Source: Candidatus Sulfotelmatobacter sp. (GTDB lineage: Bacteria > Vulcanimicrobiota > Vulcanimicrobiia > Vulcanimicrobiales > Vulcanimicrobiaceae). Taken from it: a stretch of DNA of 64,000 nucleotides. The stretch covers positions 124,001-188,000 of the forward strand of contig DATJRY010000011.1 of NCBI GenBank assembly GCA_035504415.1, read 5' to 3'. Of this stretch, positions 7,091-16,553 are shown in pieces. How positions within the stretch are numbered: position 1 is the stretch's first letter; every line of letters begins with the position of its first letter. Under the pieces are notes generated by a model. It saw only the letters and a program-made list of their open reading frames with translations, had not been told where the DNA came from and did not search any database. The translations under genes and the position numbers were made by a program.

Positions 7091-9235
7091 TTACGGCCCG
7101 AGCGCGTAATCCTCGGTGAGTCGCGTGAGGTTCCGGTTGTAGTGCGGATCGATGACCTCGGCCGTGCGCCAACGCTCGTGCATGACCAGCTGCTCTCGCA
7201 GGAAGCGCGCCATCTTCTCCGGCGTGTCTTCATGCCCGCGGCTCTTAGACTCGTAGTGGAAGAGTTCGACGTGCGGGAGGTAGACGTTGAAGTAGCCTGC
7301 CGCTCGAACGCGCAAGCAAAAGTCGACATCGTTGAAAGCGATCGCCAGCTCCTCGTCGAAGCCACCGACCTCCTCGAACACCGCGCGGCGTATCATCAAA
7401 CAAGCGGCGGTGACCGCCGAGAAGTTGTTGACCGTCTGCAGCGTCGCGAAATACCCGGGCGCGTCGCCCGGGAAGTACTTGTGCGAGTGACCGGCCACGC
7501 CGCCGAGCCCGATGATGACCCCGCCGTGCTGCACGGTCCCGTCCTCGTACAGCAGCTTCGCGCCAACGGCACCGATCGAGGGACGCTGTGCCTGCTCGAC
7601 CATCGCCTCGAGCCAGTCGCGCGTGATCACCTCGGTGTCGTTGTTCAAGAACAGCAGATACGTGCCCGAGGCCTGCGTCGCGGCGTAGTTGTTGATCTCG
7701 GAGAAATTGAACGGAACGTCGTGACGGACGAGCTTGACGCGCTCCGGCTCACGTTCGAGCCACGCGCCGAACACGCGCAAGGACTCTTCGTCCGTCGATC
7801 CGTTGTCGAGCAGAACGACTTCGATGTCGGGATACGTGGAGCGCTCGAAGATCGAGCGCAGGCAGCGGTCGACGTCGTCGCCGTGGTCGCGGGTGGGGAT
7901 GATGATACTGACCCGGTCCTTCGTCCGCAGCTCGTAGCGGACGGTATAGGTGCCGGGGACCGCGTCGCTGTGCACGATCCGGCCCGGCTCGCCACGACGC
8001 TCGAGCGCCTCGAGGATCGCAGCTTGCGCGGCGTCGTAGGCGTAATCTTTCTGCGAGCGCGAGGACGCCACCGAGCCACTGTGAACGCGCCAGTGGTAGA
8101 GCAGGCGCGGGATGTGCTCGACGCGACGCGCGAGCTCCGTTGCACGCAGCAGCAGATCGTAGTCCTGGCTCCCTTCGAAGCCCGTCCGGAATCCGCCGAT
8201 CTGCTCGACGATCGAGCGCCGATAGATGCCCAAATGCGAAACGTAGTTACGCGAGAGCAGCGAATCGGGCGACCAATCGGGCTTGAAGTACGGGTCGCTG
8301 CGCCGCCCGGCATCGTCGATCTTGTCCTCGTCGGAGTAGATCACGTCGACGTCCGGAAAGCGCGTGACGACGAGCGCGTTCTCGAACAGCGCGTCGGGTG
8401 AAAGGAGGTCGTCGTGATCGAGTAGGGCGACGAAGTCGCCGGTCGCGAGCTCCAACGCGCTGTTGCTCGCGGCCGCGATGTGCCCGTTCTGCTGGCGATA
8501 GACGATCTTCACGCGTGGATCGGCCGCGTACTCGTCGAGAACTGCACGGACGTGCGGCTGTCGCGAAGCGTCGTCAGCGATGCACAACTCCCAGTGCGGG
8601 TAGACCTGCTGCTGCACGGAGTCGATGGCCGCGCGCAGATACTTCTCCGGCGTCTCGTAGACCGGCATGATGACACTGAAGACCGGCCGCACCGGGAGCG
8701 GCGGGAGGAACTCCCGCATCCGCTCGATGTCGGACGGCCGAACGCGGTGCTCGTTCAGCCACCGTTCATAGTCGGCGTTCCGCTCGAACACCCCCTCGTC
8801 GTCGTCGACGTCGGGCAGCCAGTACGGCAGCGGGCCCGTGCCGCCGCGCATCCTCTGCTTGAGCGCGAACCAGGCGTTACGGGCCTTCCAGAATTTGCTC
8901 GTCTGTATCGACGCCAGCAGCATGCGGGCGCGCCGGAGCATCGGCTGCGTGCGCGCGATGTGCCCTTGCATGCGGGCCAGCTCGGCACGGATCCCTTGGC
9001 GTTCGCGCTCGGCAGCCCACGCGGAGATCAGCGCTTCGGTATGCCGAACGGACAACTCGCGCAGACGCTGCTCCGCGTCTTCTCGCGCGCGCTCCGCACG
9101 GGCGGCTTCGGCGCGCACGTCGTCGATTTGCGACCCGAGCTGTTCGCTCAGCAGCCGCCAGTGCTTGGTTCGTTCCCCGGCCGCGGGCGCGGCGGGGGAA
9201 CCCTCCTCTGCGCTCGACGTTTCATCAATATCCAT
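7091..9235 (-). CDS. Tandem GT2 glycosyltransferase
   Basis: 714 aa cytosolic glycosyltransferase with two family-2 domains. An N-terminal coiled segment (residues ~15-130) ends in a basic linker (FWKARNAWFALKQRMRGG). Domain 1 (~185-400) begins FSVIMPVYETPEKY and has the DHDD acceptor/metal motif; domain 2 (~440-680) begins VSIIIPTRDHGDDVDRC and has NNDTEV. The gene at 29099-32011 shares the linker and both domains. Start ATG 9233-9235; the open frame extends upstream but there overlaps the divergent gene. It is the first gene of the Wzm/Wzt operon and probably builds the exported chain (inference). Confidence 0.9.
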   Translation of the reverse strand: MDIDETSSAEEGSPAAPAAGERTKHWRLLSEQLGSQIDDVRAEAARAERAREDAEQRLRELSVRHTEALISAWAAERERQGIRAELARMQGHIARTQPMLRRARMLLASIQTSKFWKARNAWFALKQRMRGGTGPLPYWLPDVDDDEGVFERNADYERWLNEHRVRPSDIERMREFLPPLPVRPVFSVIMPVYETPEKYLRAAIDSVQQQVYPHWELCIADDASRQPHVRAVLDEYAADPRVKIVYRQQNGHIAAASNSALELATGDFVALLDHDDLLSPDALFENALVVTRFPDVDVIYSDEDKIDDAGRRSDPYFKPDWSPDSLLSRNYVSHLGIYRRSIVEQIGGFRTGFEGSQDYDLLLRATELARRVEHIPRLLYHWRVHSGSVASSRSQKDYAYDAAQAAILEALERRGEPGRIVHSDAVPGTYTVRYELRTKDRVSIIIPTRDHGDDVDRCLRSIFERSTYPDIEVVLLDNGSTDEESLRVFGAWLEREPERVKLVRHDVPFNFSEINNYAATQASGTYLLFLNNDTEVITRDWLEAMVEQAQRPSIGAVGAKLLYEDGTVQHGGVIIGLGGVAGHSHKYFPGDAPGYFATLQTVNNFSAVTAACLMIRRAVFEEVGGFDEELAIAFNDVDFCLRVRAAGYFNVYLPHVELFHYESKSRGHEDTPEKMARFLREQLVMHERWRTAEVIDPHYNRNLTRLTEDYALGP

Positions 9236-9269
9236 GAACACCGCACCGGGAGGCCAGCCATTGCGTAGG

Positions 9270-10601
9270 GTGAAACAAGCGCACCGGCCTTCTCGCAACC
9301 GCAGAGGAATTCCCGTCACTATCGCAGAGCTCGATCCACATGTCCTCGTCCTGCCGACGGAGGGGGCATTCGACCGCTTCAGCTGGATCGACGGCGTGTG
9401 CGACCTGATGCCGCACATCGGATTCGCGCGCGTGCCGCAGGGTGCGCCGCTCGTGGTGTCCGGATGGGCGGTCGACCCGTCCTCCGCCGATCCGCCCCAG
9501 GCGGTGGCGATCGTCGTCGACCGTGCGCGCGTGCACCACGCCGAAGCCGGGCTCGACCGTACCGACGTGCGCGCTTTGCTCGGACCTGAGACCGCGCGAG
9601 ACATCGGTTTCCGCGCGACGGTGCGCATCGACGACCTCCTGCCGGGCAACCACGAGCTGCGCGCGTACGTCCTGGGCGCCGACGGCACGTGGTACGAAGC
9701 CGCGTACACGCCGTTCTCCGTGTACGCGAGCGTGCAGCCCGCGCTGGACGTCGCGAGCGGACGCTCTCGCATCGTGGTGGACTCCGTCAGCGACGTGTCG
9801 CTCGACGGCAAGGGGCGCGGGCCGTCCGACGGGATCGTCGCGCGCGGTCACCTCGCACTTCTCGCGGGCTGGGCACTGAACCTCGAGACGAAGACAGCGC
9901 CCGTCGGCGTGTGCGCCATGGACGGGGACGGGAACGCGTGGAGCGCGTCGTGTGACCTCGCGCGCCCCGACGTGCGCGCCTCCGCCGGCGCCGCCGCCGA
10001 ATACCTCGGCTTCGAGCTCCTCGTCCTCACCGAGCAGATGCGCCTTGGGTCGCAAGTTCTCAGCCTGCACGCGTTCGACGCGAACGGACGCCGCTACGGA
10101 AGCGCGCTGGAGGTCGAGCTCGACGTCAGCGCGCCGATGGAGGCATTTCCGGGCTTCGCCCCACTGGTGGACGGCACCGTCACCGCGAGCGTCGTGGCCG
10201 AGCGTGGCTCGCGCGTCGAGGAGCTGGACGGCACCCGCGCGCTGACGCGCGCCGTCGGGGACTTCGTCCCGATCGAAGGCTGGGCGTTCGGCAACCCGAC
10301 GGTCGGCTGGCGCGGCGAGCAATTGTACCTCGAGCTGCAGCCCGAGGACCTCGTCATGCCGCCGATGCGCTACCAGCCGCGGTACGGCTACACCGTCAAG
10401 CGGCCGCGAAAAGAGTTGCGCACGCCGCCGCACGCGAACGGCTGGTTCGCGTACCGACTCGACACCGCCAATCTCGTGCCCGGCTCGTACGCGATGCGCT
10501 TGGCCCTCGTTGCTCGAGACCGCTGCTCCTACCGCACGATTCCGCTCGGAACGCTTCGGATGACGCAGCCGTCTTCGTCCGGCACGCGTGCGGGCGCCTG
10601 A
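9270..10601 (+). CDS. Protein built only of Ig-like GWA/RPD modules
   Basis: I do not recognise a named family. No signal peptide or membrane helix is visible, so it is probably cytoplasmic. Three beta-rich modules follow each other: residues ~40-150 (VVSGWAVD ... RTDVRALL ... GNHELRAYVL), ~165-285 (LLAGWALN ... RPDVRAS ... GFEL) and ~290-430 (PIEGWAFG ... GWFAYRLD ... GSYAMRLALV). The same module occurs in five other genes of this window, attached to enzymes. The layout resembles bacterial Ig-like (Big_7-type) domains. Start is uncertain: GTG 9270-9272 is used; GTG 9396 or ATG 9408 are possible. Divergent from the glycosyltransferase with only 34 bases between. Confidence 0.7.
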   Translation: MKQAHRPSRNRRGIPVTIAELDPHVLVLPTEGAFDRFSWIDGVCDLMPHIGFARVPQGAPLVVSGWAVDPSSADPPQAVAIVVDRARVHHAEAGLDRTDVRALLGPETARDIGFRATVRIDDLLPGNHELRAYVLGADGTWYEAAYTPFSVYASVQPALDVASGRSRIVVDSVSDVSLDGKGRGPSDGIVARGHLALLAGWALNLETKTAPVGVCAMDGDGNAWSASCDLARPDVRASAGAAAEYLGFELLVLTEQMRLGSQVLSLHAFDANGRRYGSALEVELDVSAPMEAFPGFAPLVDGTVTASVVAERGSRVEELDGTRALTRAVGDFVPIEGWAFGNPTVGWRGEQLYLELQPEDLVMPPMRYQPRYGYTVKRPRKELRTPPHANGWFAYRLDTANLVPGSYAMRLALVARDRCSYRTIPLGTLRMTQPSSSGTRAGA

Positions 10602-10691
10602 GGGACGCCGTCCGCGCTCGTGTTCCACGTCTCATTCCTCGAACGGGGAGCGGGTGCCGTGCATTCGCACTAAGAAGTCGTCGCCAGGGCT

Positions 10692-11852
10692 ATGGTAGAA
10701 CCGCATGCGCAACCCGCGATCGTCCACGTGGACGTGCCTTTCGGCGGGCTGATCAAGTCGCCGTCGTCGCTGATACGCGGCTGGATTTCGCTGGAGGGCG
10801 ATCGACCGATCGAGCGGCTCTGGTTGGCGAACCCCGCCGGGCGGGTCGTCCCGCTCGCGTTCGTCGACCGGCCGGACGTGCGGCAAGCGTTGCCGGACCG
10901 CACCTCGACCGGCTTCTCGGCCTGGATCGACGCCCGGACGATGGCGAACGGCCCGTGGTCCGTCGGCTTTCGGCGCGCGGGCGAAGACGCGGCGGCGCCG
11001 GTGCCGTTGCGCGTCGACACGACGATCACCAGCGAGTTCAGCGACGCGAAAGCGCGTAAGCTCGCACGCATTCGTCCGCTCTTACGCTGTCCGAAGTGCG
11101 GCGGAAAGCTGACCGACGACGAGCAGGCCATCGAGTGCGCGAACGGACATCGCTTCGGCGTCGGCACGAACGCGTACGACTTCCTGGACGACGCGACGCG
11201 CGAACGCGTCGGCGCGGTTCCGACCTCGAATGTCTCCGCGCACGGATACGACGAGGTGCTGCGCAAGCTGATCTCCGAAACGAGCGGACCGATCCTCGAC
11301 GCCGGCGCCGGCTTGCGTCCCGATTATCGCGAGGAAGTCGTCAACCTCGAGATCGTCGCCTACCCGACCACCGACGTCGTCGCCGCCGTCGAGCTGCTGC
11401 CGTTCGCCGACGACTCGTTCGATCTCGTCATCAGCGTCGCGGTGCTCGAGCACGTTCGCGACCCGTTCGCGGCGGCTCGCGAGCTCGAACGGGTCGTGCG
11501 CCCGGGCGGTCGCATCTTCGCCGCCGTCCCGTTCCTGCAGCCGTATCACGGCTATCCCGACCACTATTACAACATGACCTCGGGTGGTTTGCGGAACTTA
11601 TTCCGCAACTGCGAGGTCGAGTCGCTGTTCGTGCCGCGCTCGGGCAGCCCGATCTTCGTGCTCACCTGGCTCTTGCAGTCGTGGCGGAACGCGCTGCCGC
11701 CGGAAACACTGCAGACCTTCGACACCTTGCGTGTCTCCGACTTGGCCGTCGATCCGCTCACGCTCATCGACGAGCCGTTCGTCACCCAGCTGCCCGAGCA
11801 CGCGAACGTCGAGCTCGCGGCGCTCAACGTGCTGATCGGCAAGAAGCGCTAG
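10692..11852 (+). CDS. Ig-like module + zinc ribbon + SAM methyltransferase
   Basis: Three parts: residues ~10-110 carry one GW module (LIRGWISLEG ... VDRPDVRQAL ... GFSAWID); residues 130-155 are a Trm112-like zinc ribbon with Cys133, Cys136, Cys149 and His153; residues ~175-386 are a class I methyltransferase (GPILDAGAG motif I, DSFDLVISVAVLEHV motif IV, VVRPGGRIFAAVPF). A target on a glycan or lipid-linked sugar is likely from context, but not shown. ATG 10692 follows an 90-base non-coding gap after the pure module protein; the next gene is convergent, 3 bases away. Confidence 0.85.
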   Translation: MVEPHAQPAIVHVDVPFGGLIKSPSSLIRGWISLEGDRPIERLWLANPAGRVVPLAFVDRPDVRQALPDRTSTGFSAWIDARTMANGPWSVGFRRAGEDAAAPVPLRVDTTITSEFSDAKARKLARIRPLLRCPKCGGKLTDDEQAIECANGHRFGVGTNAYDFLDDATRERVGAVPTSNVSAHGYDEVLRKLISETSGPILDAGAGLRPDYREEVVNLEIVAYPTTDVVAAVELLPFADDSFDLVISVAVLEHVRDPFAAARELERVVRPGGRIFAAVPFLQPYHGYPDHYYNMTSGGLRNLFRNCEVESLFVPRSGSPIFVLTWLLQSWRNALPPETLQTFDTLRVSDLAVDPLTLIDEPFVTQLPEHANVELAALNVLIGKKR

Positions 11853-11855
11853 GCG

Positions 11856-13253
11856 CTACTCGGTCACGGTGAAGCGCACCGGTGAACCCTCCGTGAAGTA
11901 GCCTTTGTCGTCGTGCGCGACGACGAGGATGGCGACGGAGTGGACGCCGGGGCTGAGCGTCTTGGCCGGAATCGTACCGATGTAGCCGACGTAGCGAGCC
12001 TTGGGGGCGTTCAGCACGCGGGCGACGTCGGGCCGATCGACACCGTAGAGCGCGGCGATGCGACGCGACCCGTCGATCAGGAGGTACACGCCCGCCGAGG
12101 GCTGACCGTCATCGAACGCCCAACCGGTGAACGAGAGCGGCTGCGACGCGGAGAAACCGAGGTTGACCGGCTGGTGCTTGCCGATGACGACGACGCTCGA
12201 CGAGCCTTGCACCGCGGAGTCGAGCGAGAACGGGGCCTTCCCCCAGTGCTCGTGCAGGCCGGCGAGCGACGGCGGCCCGTGCAGCGCGACCGCCGCCGCT
12301 TGCGGACCGGCCGCCGGCGGGGCAGCCGCGGGTGCTGCGGGCACCGACCCTCGGAGCTGCGGATACACGACGGCACCGCACAGCAGCACGACGAAGACGG
12401 CGGCGATCGCGGTCTCGATCGGGTACTTGCGCAGGAACGTGGCTAAGGTCATGGGTCCCTTCTTGGGCGGAGTCGCGCGCACGGCGGCCGGCGGAGCCGC
12501 CGGGGCCGCCGGCACGTCGAGCGGAAGCCGGCGGCGATAGTCGCCGCGCGAGAGCCATTTCTCGAGCAGCGCGTAAAGGACGATGAAGAGGTACCGGCTC
12601 CCCATCTCCTTGATCTTGAACTTCGAAACGCCGCCTTTGCGGTTATACCAACTGGTCGGAACGACCGTCCAGGAGTAGCCGCGCACGATCGCCTTGAGCG
12701 GCAGCTCGACGGTGATGTTGAAATGATGCGCGAGGATCGGCCGCACGCCGTCGATGACCTCGCGCCGATAGCACTTGAACGCATTGGTGACGTCGTTGTA
12801 CGAGATCCCCATCAGCGCGGCGACGAACAGATTGGCGATCCGGTTGAGCGCGAGCTTGAGCCAAGGATATTCGACGACGTTCGCGCCGCGCATGAAGCGC
12901 GACCCGAACGCGCAGTCGAAGCCCGCCTCGATCGCCCGCCAGTATGCGACGACGTCGCCCGGATCGTCCGAAGCGTCGGCCATCACGATGCAGACGGCCT
13001 CGCCGGCGAACGCGTCCAACCCGCTGTGGATCGCGTTTCCGAAGCCGTTGGCGCGCGGGTTGTCGATGCAACGCACCTGCGGCCAGCGCTTGCCCACCCG
13101 CGAGACGACCGCAGCCGTCGCATCGGTGGAGTGATCGTTGACGACGATGATCTCGAACGGAATCCGCTCCGCGTCGAGTCGTTCAGCCAGCTCCGTCAGG
13201 GTCGGCTCGACGGTCGCCTCCTCGTTGCGGGCGGGGATGACGACGGAGAGCAT
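11856..13253 (-). CDS. GT2 glycosyltransferase fused to membrane-anchored Ig-like module
   Basis: Residues 1-~240 are a DPM1/GtrB-like GT2 domain (LSVVIPARNEEATV, VNDHSTD, MADASDDP). A Pro/Ala linker (245-265) leads to a second unit starting at Met268: basic stretch, one membrane helix (~281-298), a second Pro/Ala linker and an Ig-like module (SFTGWAFD ... VDRPDVARVL ... GVHSVAILV). The second unit is homologous over its whole length to the stand-alone gene 21154-21726. An internal ATG at 12450-12452 with an AAGGGA-like site just before it could make the second unit alone. Start ATG 13251-13253 shares one base with the upstream TGA. Confidence 0.88.
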   Translation of the reverse strand: MLSVVIPARNEEATVEPTLTELAERLDAERIPFEIIVVNDHSTDATAAVVSRVGKRWPQVRCIDNPRANGFGNAIHSGLDAFAGEAVCIVMADASDDPGDVVAYWRAIEAGFDCAFGSRFMRGANVVEYPWLKLALNRIANLFVAALMGISYNDVTNAFKCYRREVIDGVRPILAHHFNITVELPLKAIVRGYSWTVVPTSWYNRKGGVSKFKIKEMGSRYLFIVLYALLEKWLSRGDYRRRLPLDVPAAPAAPPAAVRATPPKKGPMTLATFLRKYPIETAIAAVFVVLLCGAVVYPQLRGSVPAAPAAAPPAAGPQAAAVALHGPPSLAGLHEHWGKAPFSLDSAVQGSSSVVVIGKHQPVNLGFSASQPLSFTGWAFDDGQPSAGVYLLIDGSRRIAALYGVDRPDVARVLNAPKARYVGYIGTIPAKTLSPGVHSVAILVVAHDDKGYFTEGSPVRFTVTE

Positions 13254-14347
13254 CAGACGCCGGTGCGCTCCTTCTCGGCGTCGCTCAGCCAGCGGTCGAC
13301 GTTCTTGTCGTACATCTCCCTGACGAGCGAGCGCAGGTCGTACTCCTGCCGCCAGTCGGGATAGTGCGCCCGGAACTTCGCCATGTCGCTGATGTACCAG
13401 ATGTGGTCGCCGATCCGATTCGTTTCGGTGTACGCCCAGTCGAGCTTGCGGCCGGAAATCTCCTCGCACAGCCCGATCGCCTCGAGCATCGAGCAGTTGC
13501 TGAAGCGCGTGCCGCCCGCGTTATAGACCTCGCCGCAGCGCGGGCTGCGAAAGACGTGATCGAAGGCAGACACGAGATCGTGCGAATGGATGTTGTCGCG
13601 AACCTGCTTACCTTTGTAGCCGAAAACCTGATACGGAGCGCCGACGACGGTACACTTGAGCAGATACGCCAAGAAGCCGTGAAGCTTCGTCCCCGAGTGG
13701 TTCGGGCCGGTCAGACAGCCGCCGCGGAAGACGGCGGTCGGCATCGAGAAGTAGCGCCCATATTCTTGAACCAGCACGTCGGCGGCGACTTTCGAGGCGC
13801 CGAACACGGAATGCGTCGATTGATCGATGCGCAGGTTTTCGTCGATGCCTTCCCAGTACGGGTGATTGCGCGCGATCTCCCAACGCGTCTCGAGCTCTTC
13901 GAGCGGTAGCTCGTTCGGCGCGTCGCCGTAGACCTTGTTGGTCGAGGTGAAGATGAAGGCGGCCTTCGGCGCGTGCTTGCGGGTCGCTTCGAGCATGGTC
14001 AGCGTCCCGTTCGCGTTGACCGTGAAGTCGGTCGGTGGATCGCCGGCGGCCCAGTCGTGCGAGGGCTGCGCGGCGGTATGGATCACCAGCGCGATCCGTG
14101 CACCGTGCCGCCCGAAGATCTCGTCGATCGCGGCGGCGTCGCGGATGTCGGCGGCGACGTGCGTGTACTGCTTGGGAAAGCGCGACTCGAGCGAGAGCCG
14201 GTTCCATTCGGTGGACGCGTCCGGACCGAAGAACCGCTGGCGGAAGTTGTTGTCGATGCCGACGATCTCGTAGCCGCGCTCCGCGAAGTACGCGACGGCT
14301 TCCGAGCCGATGAGACCGGCAGAGCCGGTGACGATGACGACGGACAT
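13253..14347 (-). CDS. CDP-paratose 2-epimerase-like SDR enzyme
   Basis: Extended SDR of 364 aa. The start [15 protein letters not shown], the [12 protein letters not shown] segment, [12 protein letters not shown] and [10 protein letters not shown] are hallmarks of the RfbE (CDP-tyvelose/CDP-paratose 2-epimerase) family, which inverts C2 of a dideoxysugar. [11 protein letters not shown] gives a Ser/Lys site where most SDRs have Tyr-x-x-x-Lys (F in the Tyr place), so catalysis may differ. ATG 14345-14347; ends in a one-base overlap with the GT2-module gene. No CDP-hexose pathway genes are in the window, so the true substrate is open. Confidence 0.85.
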   Translation of the reverse strand: MSVVIVTGSAGLIGSEAVAYFAERGYEIVGIDNNFRQRFFGPDASTEWNRLSLESRFPKQYTHVAADIRDAAAIDEIFGRHGARIALVIHTAAQPSHDWAAGDPPTDFTVNANGTLTMLEATRKHAPKAAFIFTSTNKVYGDAPNELPLEELETRWEIARNHPYWEGIDENLRIDQSTHSVFGASKVAADVLVQEYGRYFSMPTAVFRGGCLTGPNHSGTKLHGFLAYLLKCTVVGAPYQVFGYKGKQVRDNIHSHDLVSAFDHVFRSPRCGEVYNAGGTRFSNCSMLEAIGLCEEISGRKLDWAYTETNRIGDHIWYISDMAKFRAHYPDWRQEYDLRSLVREMYDKNVDRWLSDAEKERTGV

Positions 14348-14376
14348 GCGGTCCTCGGGTTCTCCTCGCTGGGCGA

Positions 14377-15453
14377 TCAGGACCACAGCGGAGCGACCAT
14401 GCGCTCGTGCTCGCGGATCCAATCGTAGATCTGCTGAAGGGTCTCTCGCGGCGACTTGCGCGGCGCCCAGCCGAGATCGGCGTGAACGCGCGCGTTGTCC
14501 GTCACGTACAGACGGACGTCCGCAGCGCGATTCTCCGCGATCCGGCGCATTTCCACCTGGTTTCCGGTGATCTGCTCACACAACTGGGTCAGTTCGAGCA
14601 GCGAGAGGCTCGAGGCGAGGCCGCCCCCGACGTTGTACGTGCGCCGGGGCAGGTCGTCCATCCGGTCGATCTGCGAGAGGATGAGATCGCCCAGCTCGTC
14701 GACGGCGAGGAAGTCGCGCACCTGCTTGCCGGTGCCGCCGTATCCGATGAAACTGAGCGGGCGCTTGAAGTAATGCTTGCCCATCCAGAGCGCAAAGACG
14801 CCCTGGTCGACTTTGCCCATTTGCCACGGACCGGTGATGACGCCGCAGCGGTCGATCACGTAGCGCAAGCCGTACATGTCGCCATATTCGGCGAGGATCA
14901 GCTCGCACGCGAGCTTGGTGGTTCCGTAGAGCGAACGCGCCCCCTCCAGCGTGAAAGCCTCCGAGATTCCCGCCGCGCTGACGCCCGGCAGCGTCTGCCG
15001 TTGGGCGATCCTGAAACGCGTCGCTTCCTCTTCGTACGCGATCATCTCGATGGCCGCGACCGGATAGACGCGGCTGGTCGAGAGAAAGACGACGTCGGCC
15101 CCGTCGCGCCGCGCGACTTCGAGCAAGTTGACGGTGCCGACGAGATTGGTGTCGATCACGTACGACGGCCCCTGCTCGTACGCCGCGAGAACGGCGGGCT
15201 CCGCCGAGCAGTCGACAACCAGCTCAAACCGCGTCTTCGGAAACGTCAGATCGTCGGGACGCCGGACGTCACCGTGGGCGAACTCGACGTTCGCCGCCGC
15301 CAGCCGCGGCAGGTTCCACTCCGACCCGCGTCGCTTGAGGTTGTCGACGACGACCACACGGGCGTCGGGATAGCGCGAGCGCAGTCGCAGCGCGAGGTTC
15401 GATCCGACGAAACCCGCGCCGCCGGCGACGAGGATGCTGCTATATGATCCCAC
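14377..15453 (-). CDS. NAD-dependent epimerase, CDP-paratose-2-epimerase-like
   Basis: Extended SDR, ~358 aa. Rossmann motif [11 protein letters not shown] at the N-terminus, FLSTSRVYP, and YGTTKLACE (Tyr/Lys pair). The segment [13 protein letters not shown]...[13 protein letters not shown] closely matches RfbE-type epimerases, so this and the next gene are probably paralogs that act in one sugar pathway. Start is GTG 15451-15453, chosen because the Rossmann strand follows it directly; no good Shine-Dalgarno is seen, and an upstream start is possible. First gene of a three-gene minus operon, divergent from the sulfotransferase operon. Confidence 0.85.
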   Translation of the reverse strand: MGSYSSILVAGGAGFVGSNLALRLRSRYPDARVVVVDNLKRRGSEWNLPRLAAANVEFAHGDVRRPDDLTFPKTRFELVVDCSAEPAVLAAYEQGPSYVIDTNLVGTVNLLEVARRDGADVVFLSTSRVYPVAAIEMIAYEEEATRFRIAQRQTLPGVSAAGISEAFTLEGARSLYGTTKLACELILAEYGDMYGLRYVIDRCGVITGPWQMGKVDQGVFALWMGKHYFKRPLSFIGYGGTGKQVRDFLAVDELGDLILSQIDRMDDLPRRTYNVGGGLASSLSLLELTQLCEQITGNQVEMRRIAENRAADVRLYVTDNARVHADLGWAPRKSPRETLQQIYDWIREHERMVAPLWS

Positions 15454-15499
15454 CTCTATGCCCGCTCCCGGTCCAGGTAAAAAGAGGATTCCCCTCCTC

Positions 15500-15513
15500 G
15501 CGAGCAAGCTCGC
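15500..15513. promoter_or_regulatory. Inverted repeat GCGAGC-AA-GCTCGC in divergent spacer
   Basis: A perfect 6-base palindrome with a 2-base centre lies in the 163-base spacer between the two divergent operons. Just left of it (15484-15499) is another small inverted repeat, GAGGA-TTCCCC-TCCTC. The position fits an operator or a hairpin in the 5' leader of the minus operon. No convincing -35/-10 pair could be assigned by eye. Confidence 0.35.
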
Positions 15514-15616
15514 AAGGGTTTCGCGTTCAGCGCGACAATGAGAGGGCCTGCCATTACAGCCGCGTGCGCACTCATCACTCGTCAGCGCGCGTTCGATGCC
15601 GCGAGGAGCATACTAC

Positions 15617-16540
15617 GTGAACCCGAGATTCCGCCTGCTGATGATTGGTGCGATGTACGAGAACGGCGGAAACACGACACATCGTTTTCTCGACGGGCAC
15701 CCGCAGATGTTCGTGTACCCGTTCGAATCCCAGATCGGCACGGCGCTGGTGCACGACTACCTGAACTCGATGTTCCCGCTGAAGTACCGCTGGCCGGCGT
15801 TCTCGCTGCACGCCACCCCGCACCAGGACTATAAAGCGATCATCGACGAGGAAGGCAAGGTCCGCTCGCGCACGCCGAACGTGAGCAAGTTCCGGCACGA
15901 GCCGTTCGACATGAACGACGACGAGCGCTGCGCGATCTACGAGCGGATCATCGGTGAGATCGGCCGCTCGCGGCCGAACAACGTCGAAGCGTTCTTCCGC
16001 GCGACCTTCGAGGCGTGGAAGGACTATCGCCGGACCGGTCGCGAGCAGGTCTACGTCGGCTACAATCCGATCATCGGCGTCGACGCGGACAAGATCTTGA
16101 CCGACATGCCGGACGCGCACTTCCTGCACATCGTGCGTAACCCGTGGTCGGCCTACGCGGATACGAAGAAGCGTCCCGTTCCGCTCTCGCTCGAGCATTA
16201 CATGCTCGGGTGGACGCTGAACCAATACTACGCGCTGCTGTTCCAAAAGAAGTTCCCGGACCGCATGCACGTGATCCGCATCGAAGACGTCCTGGCGGAT
16301 CCCAAGAAGACGCTCGGGGCGCTGTGCGAGAAGCTCGGGCTCGAGGCTGCGGACTCGCTTCTGCACCCATCGTGGAACGGCAAAGTGCTCGAGGAAGTGT
16401 ATCCGTGGGGGACGATACGCAAGGCGACACCCGACGCGAATCGCGCCACGGCCGCCGAACTCGGCAAGGCCGAGGTCGAGGAGATCCGGCTGCGCACCGC
16501 CCAGTACCTCGACCACTTCGGATACACGGACTTCCTCTAG
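15617..16540 (+). CDS. Sulfotransferase
   Basis: PAPS-dependent sulfotransferase fold. Near the N-terminus IGAMYENGGNTTH is the 5'-phosphosulfate loop in a divergent form; HIVRNPWSAYADTKKR mid-protein is the 3'-phosphate site (Arg, Ser). 307 aa. I prefer GTG 15617-15619 because a strong GAGGAG lies at 15603-15608, 8 bases upstream; ATG 15596 would add seven residues and has no such site. First gene of the plus-strand operon running to 21128. The acceptor is probably a sugar of the same locus (inference). Confidence 0.85.
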   Translation: MNPRFRLLMIGAMYENGGNTTHRFLDGHPQMFVYPFESQIGTALVHDYLNSMFPLKYRWPAFSLHATPHQDYKAIIDEEGKVRSRTPNVSKFRHEPFDMNDDERCAIYERIIGEIGRSRPNNVEAFFRATFEAWKDYRRTGREQVYVGYNPIIGVDADKILTDMPDAHFLHIVRNPWSAYADTKKRPVPLSLEHYMLGWTLNQYYALLFQKKFPDRMHVIRIEDVLADPKKTLGALCEKLGLEAADSLLHPSWNGKVLEEVYPWGTIRKATPDANRATAAELGKAEVEEIRLRTAQYLDHFGYTDFL

Positions 16541-16553
16541 CCGATCGCGAGCG

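Noticed and set aside
7072-7365. N-terminal extension of Wzt
   Set aside because: The extra residues come from the overlapping frame of the upstream glycosyltransferase; ATG 7071 gives the normal start.
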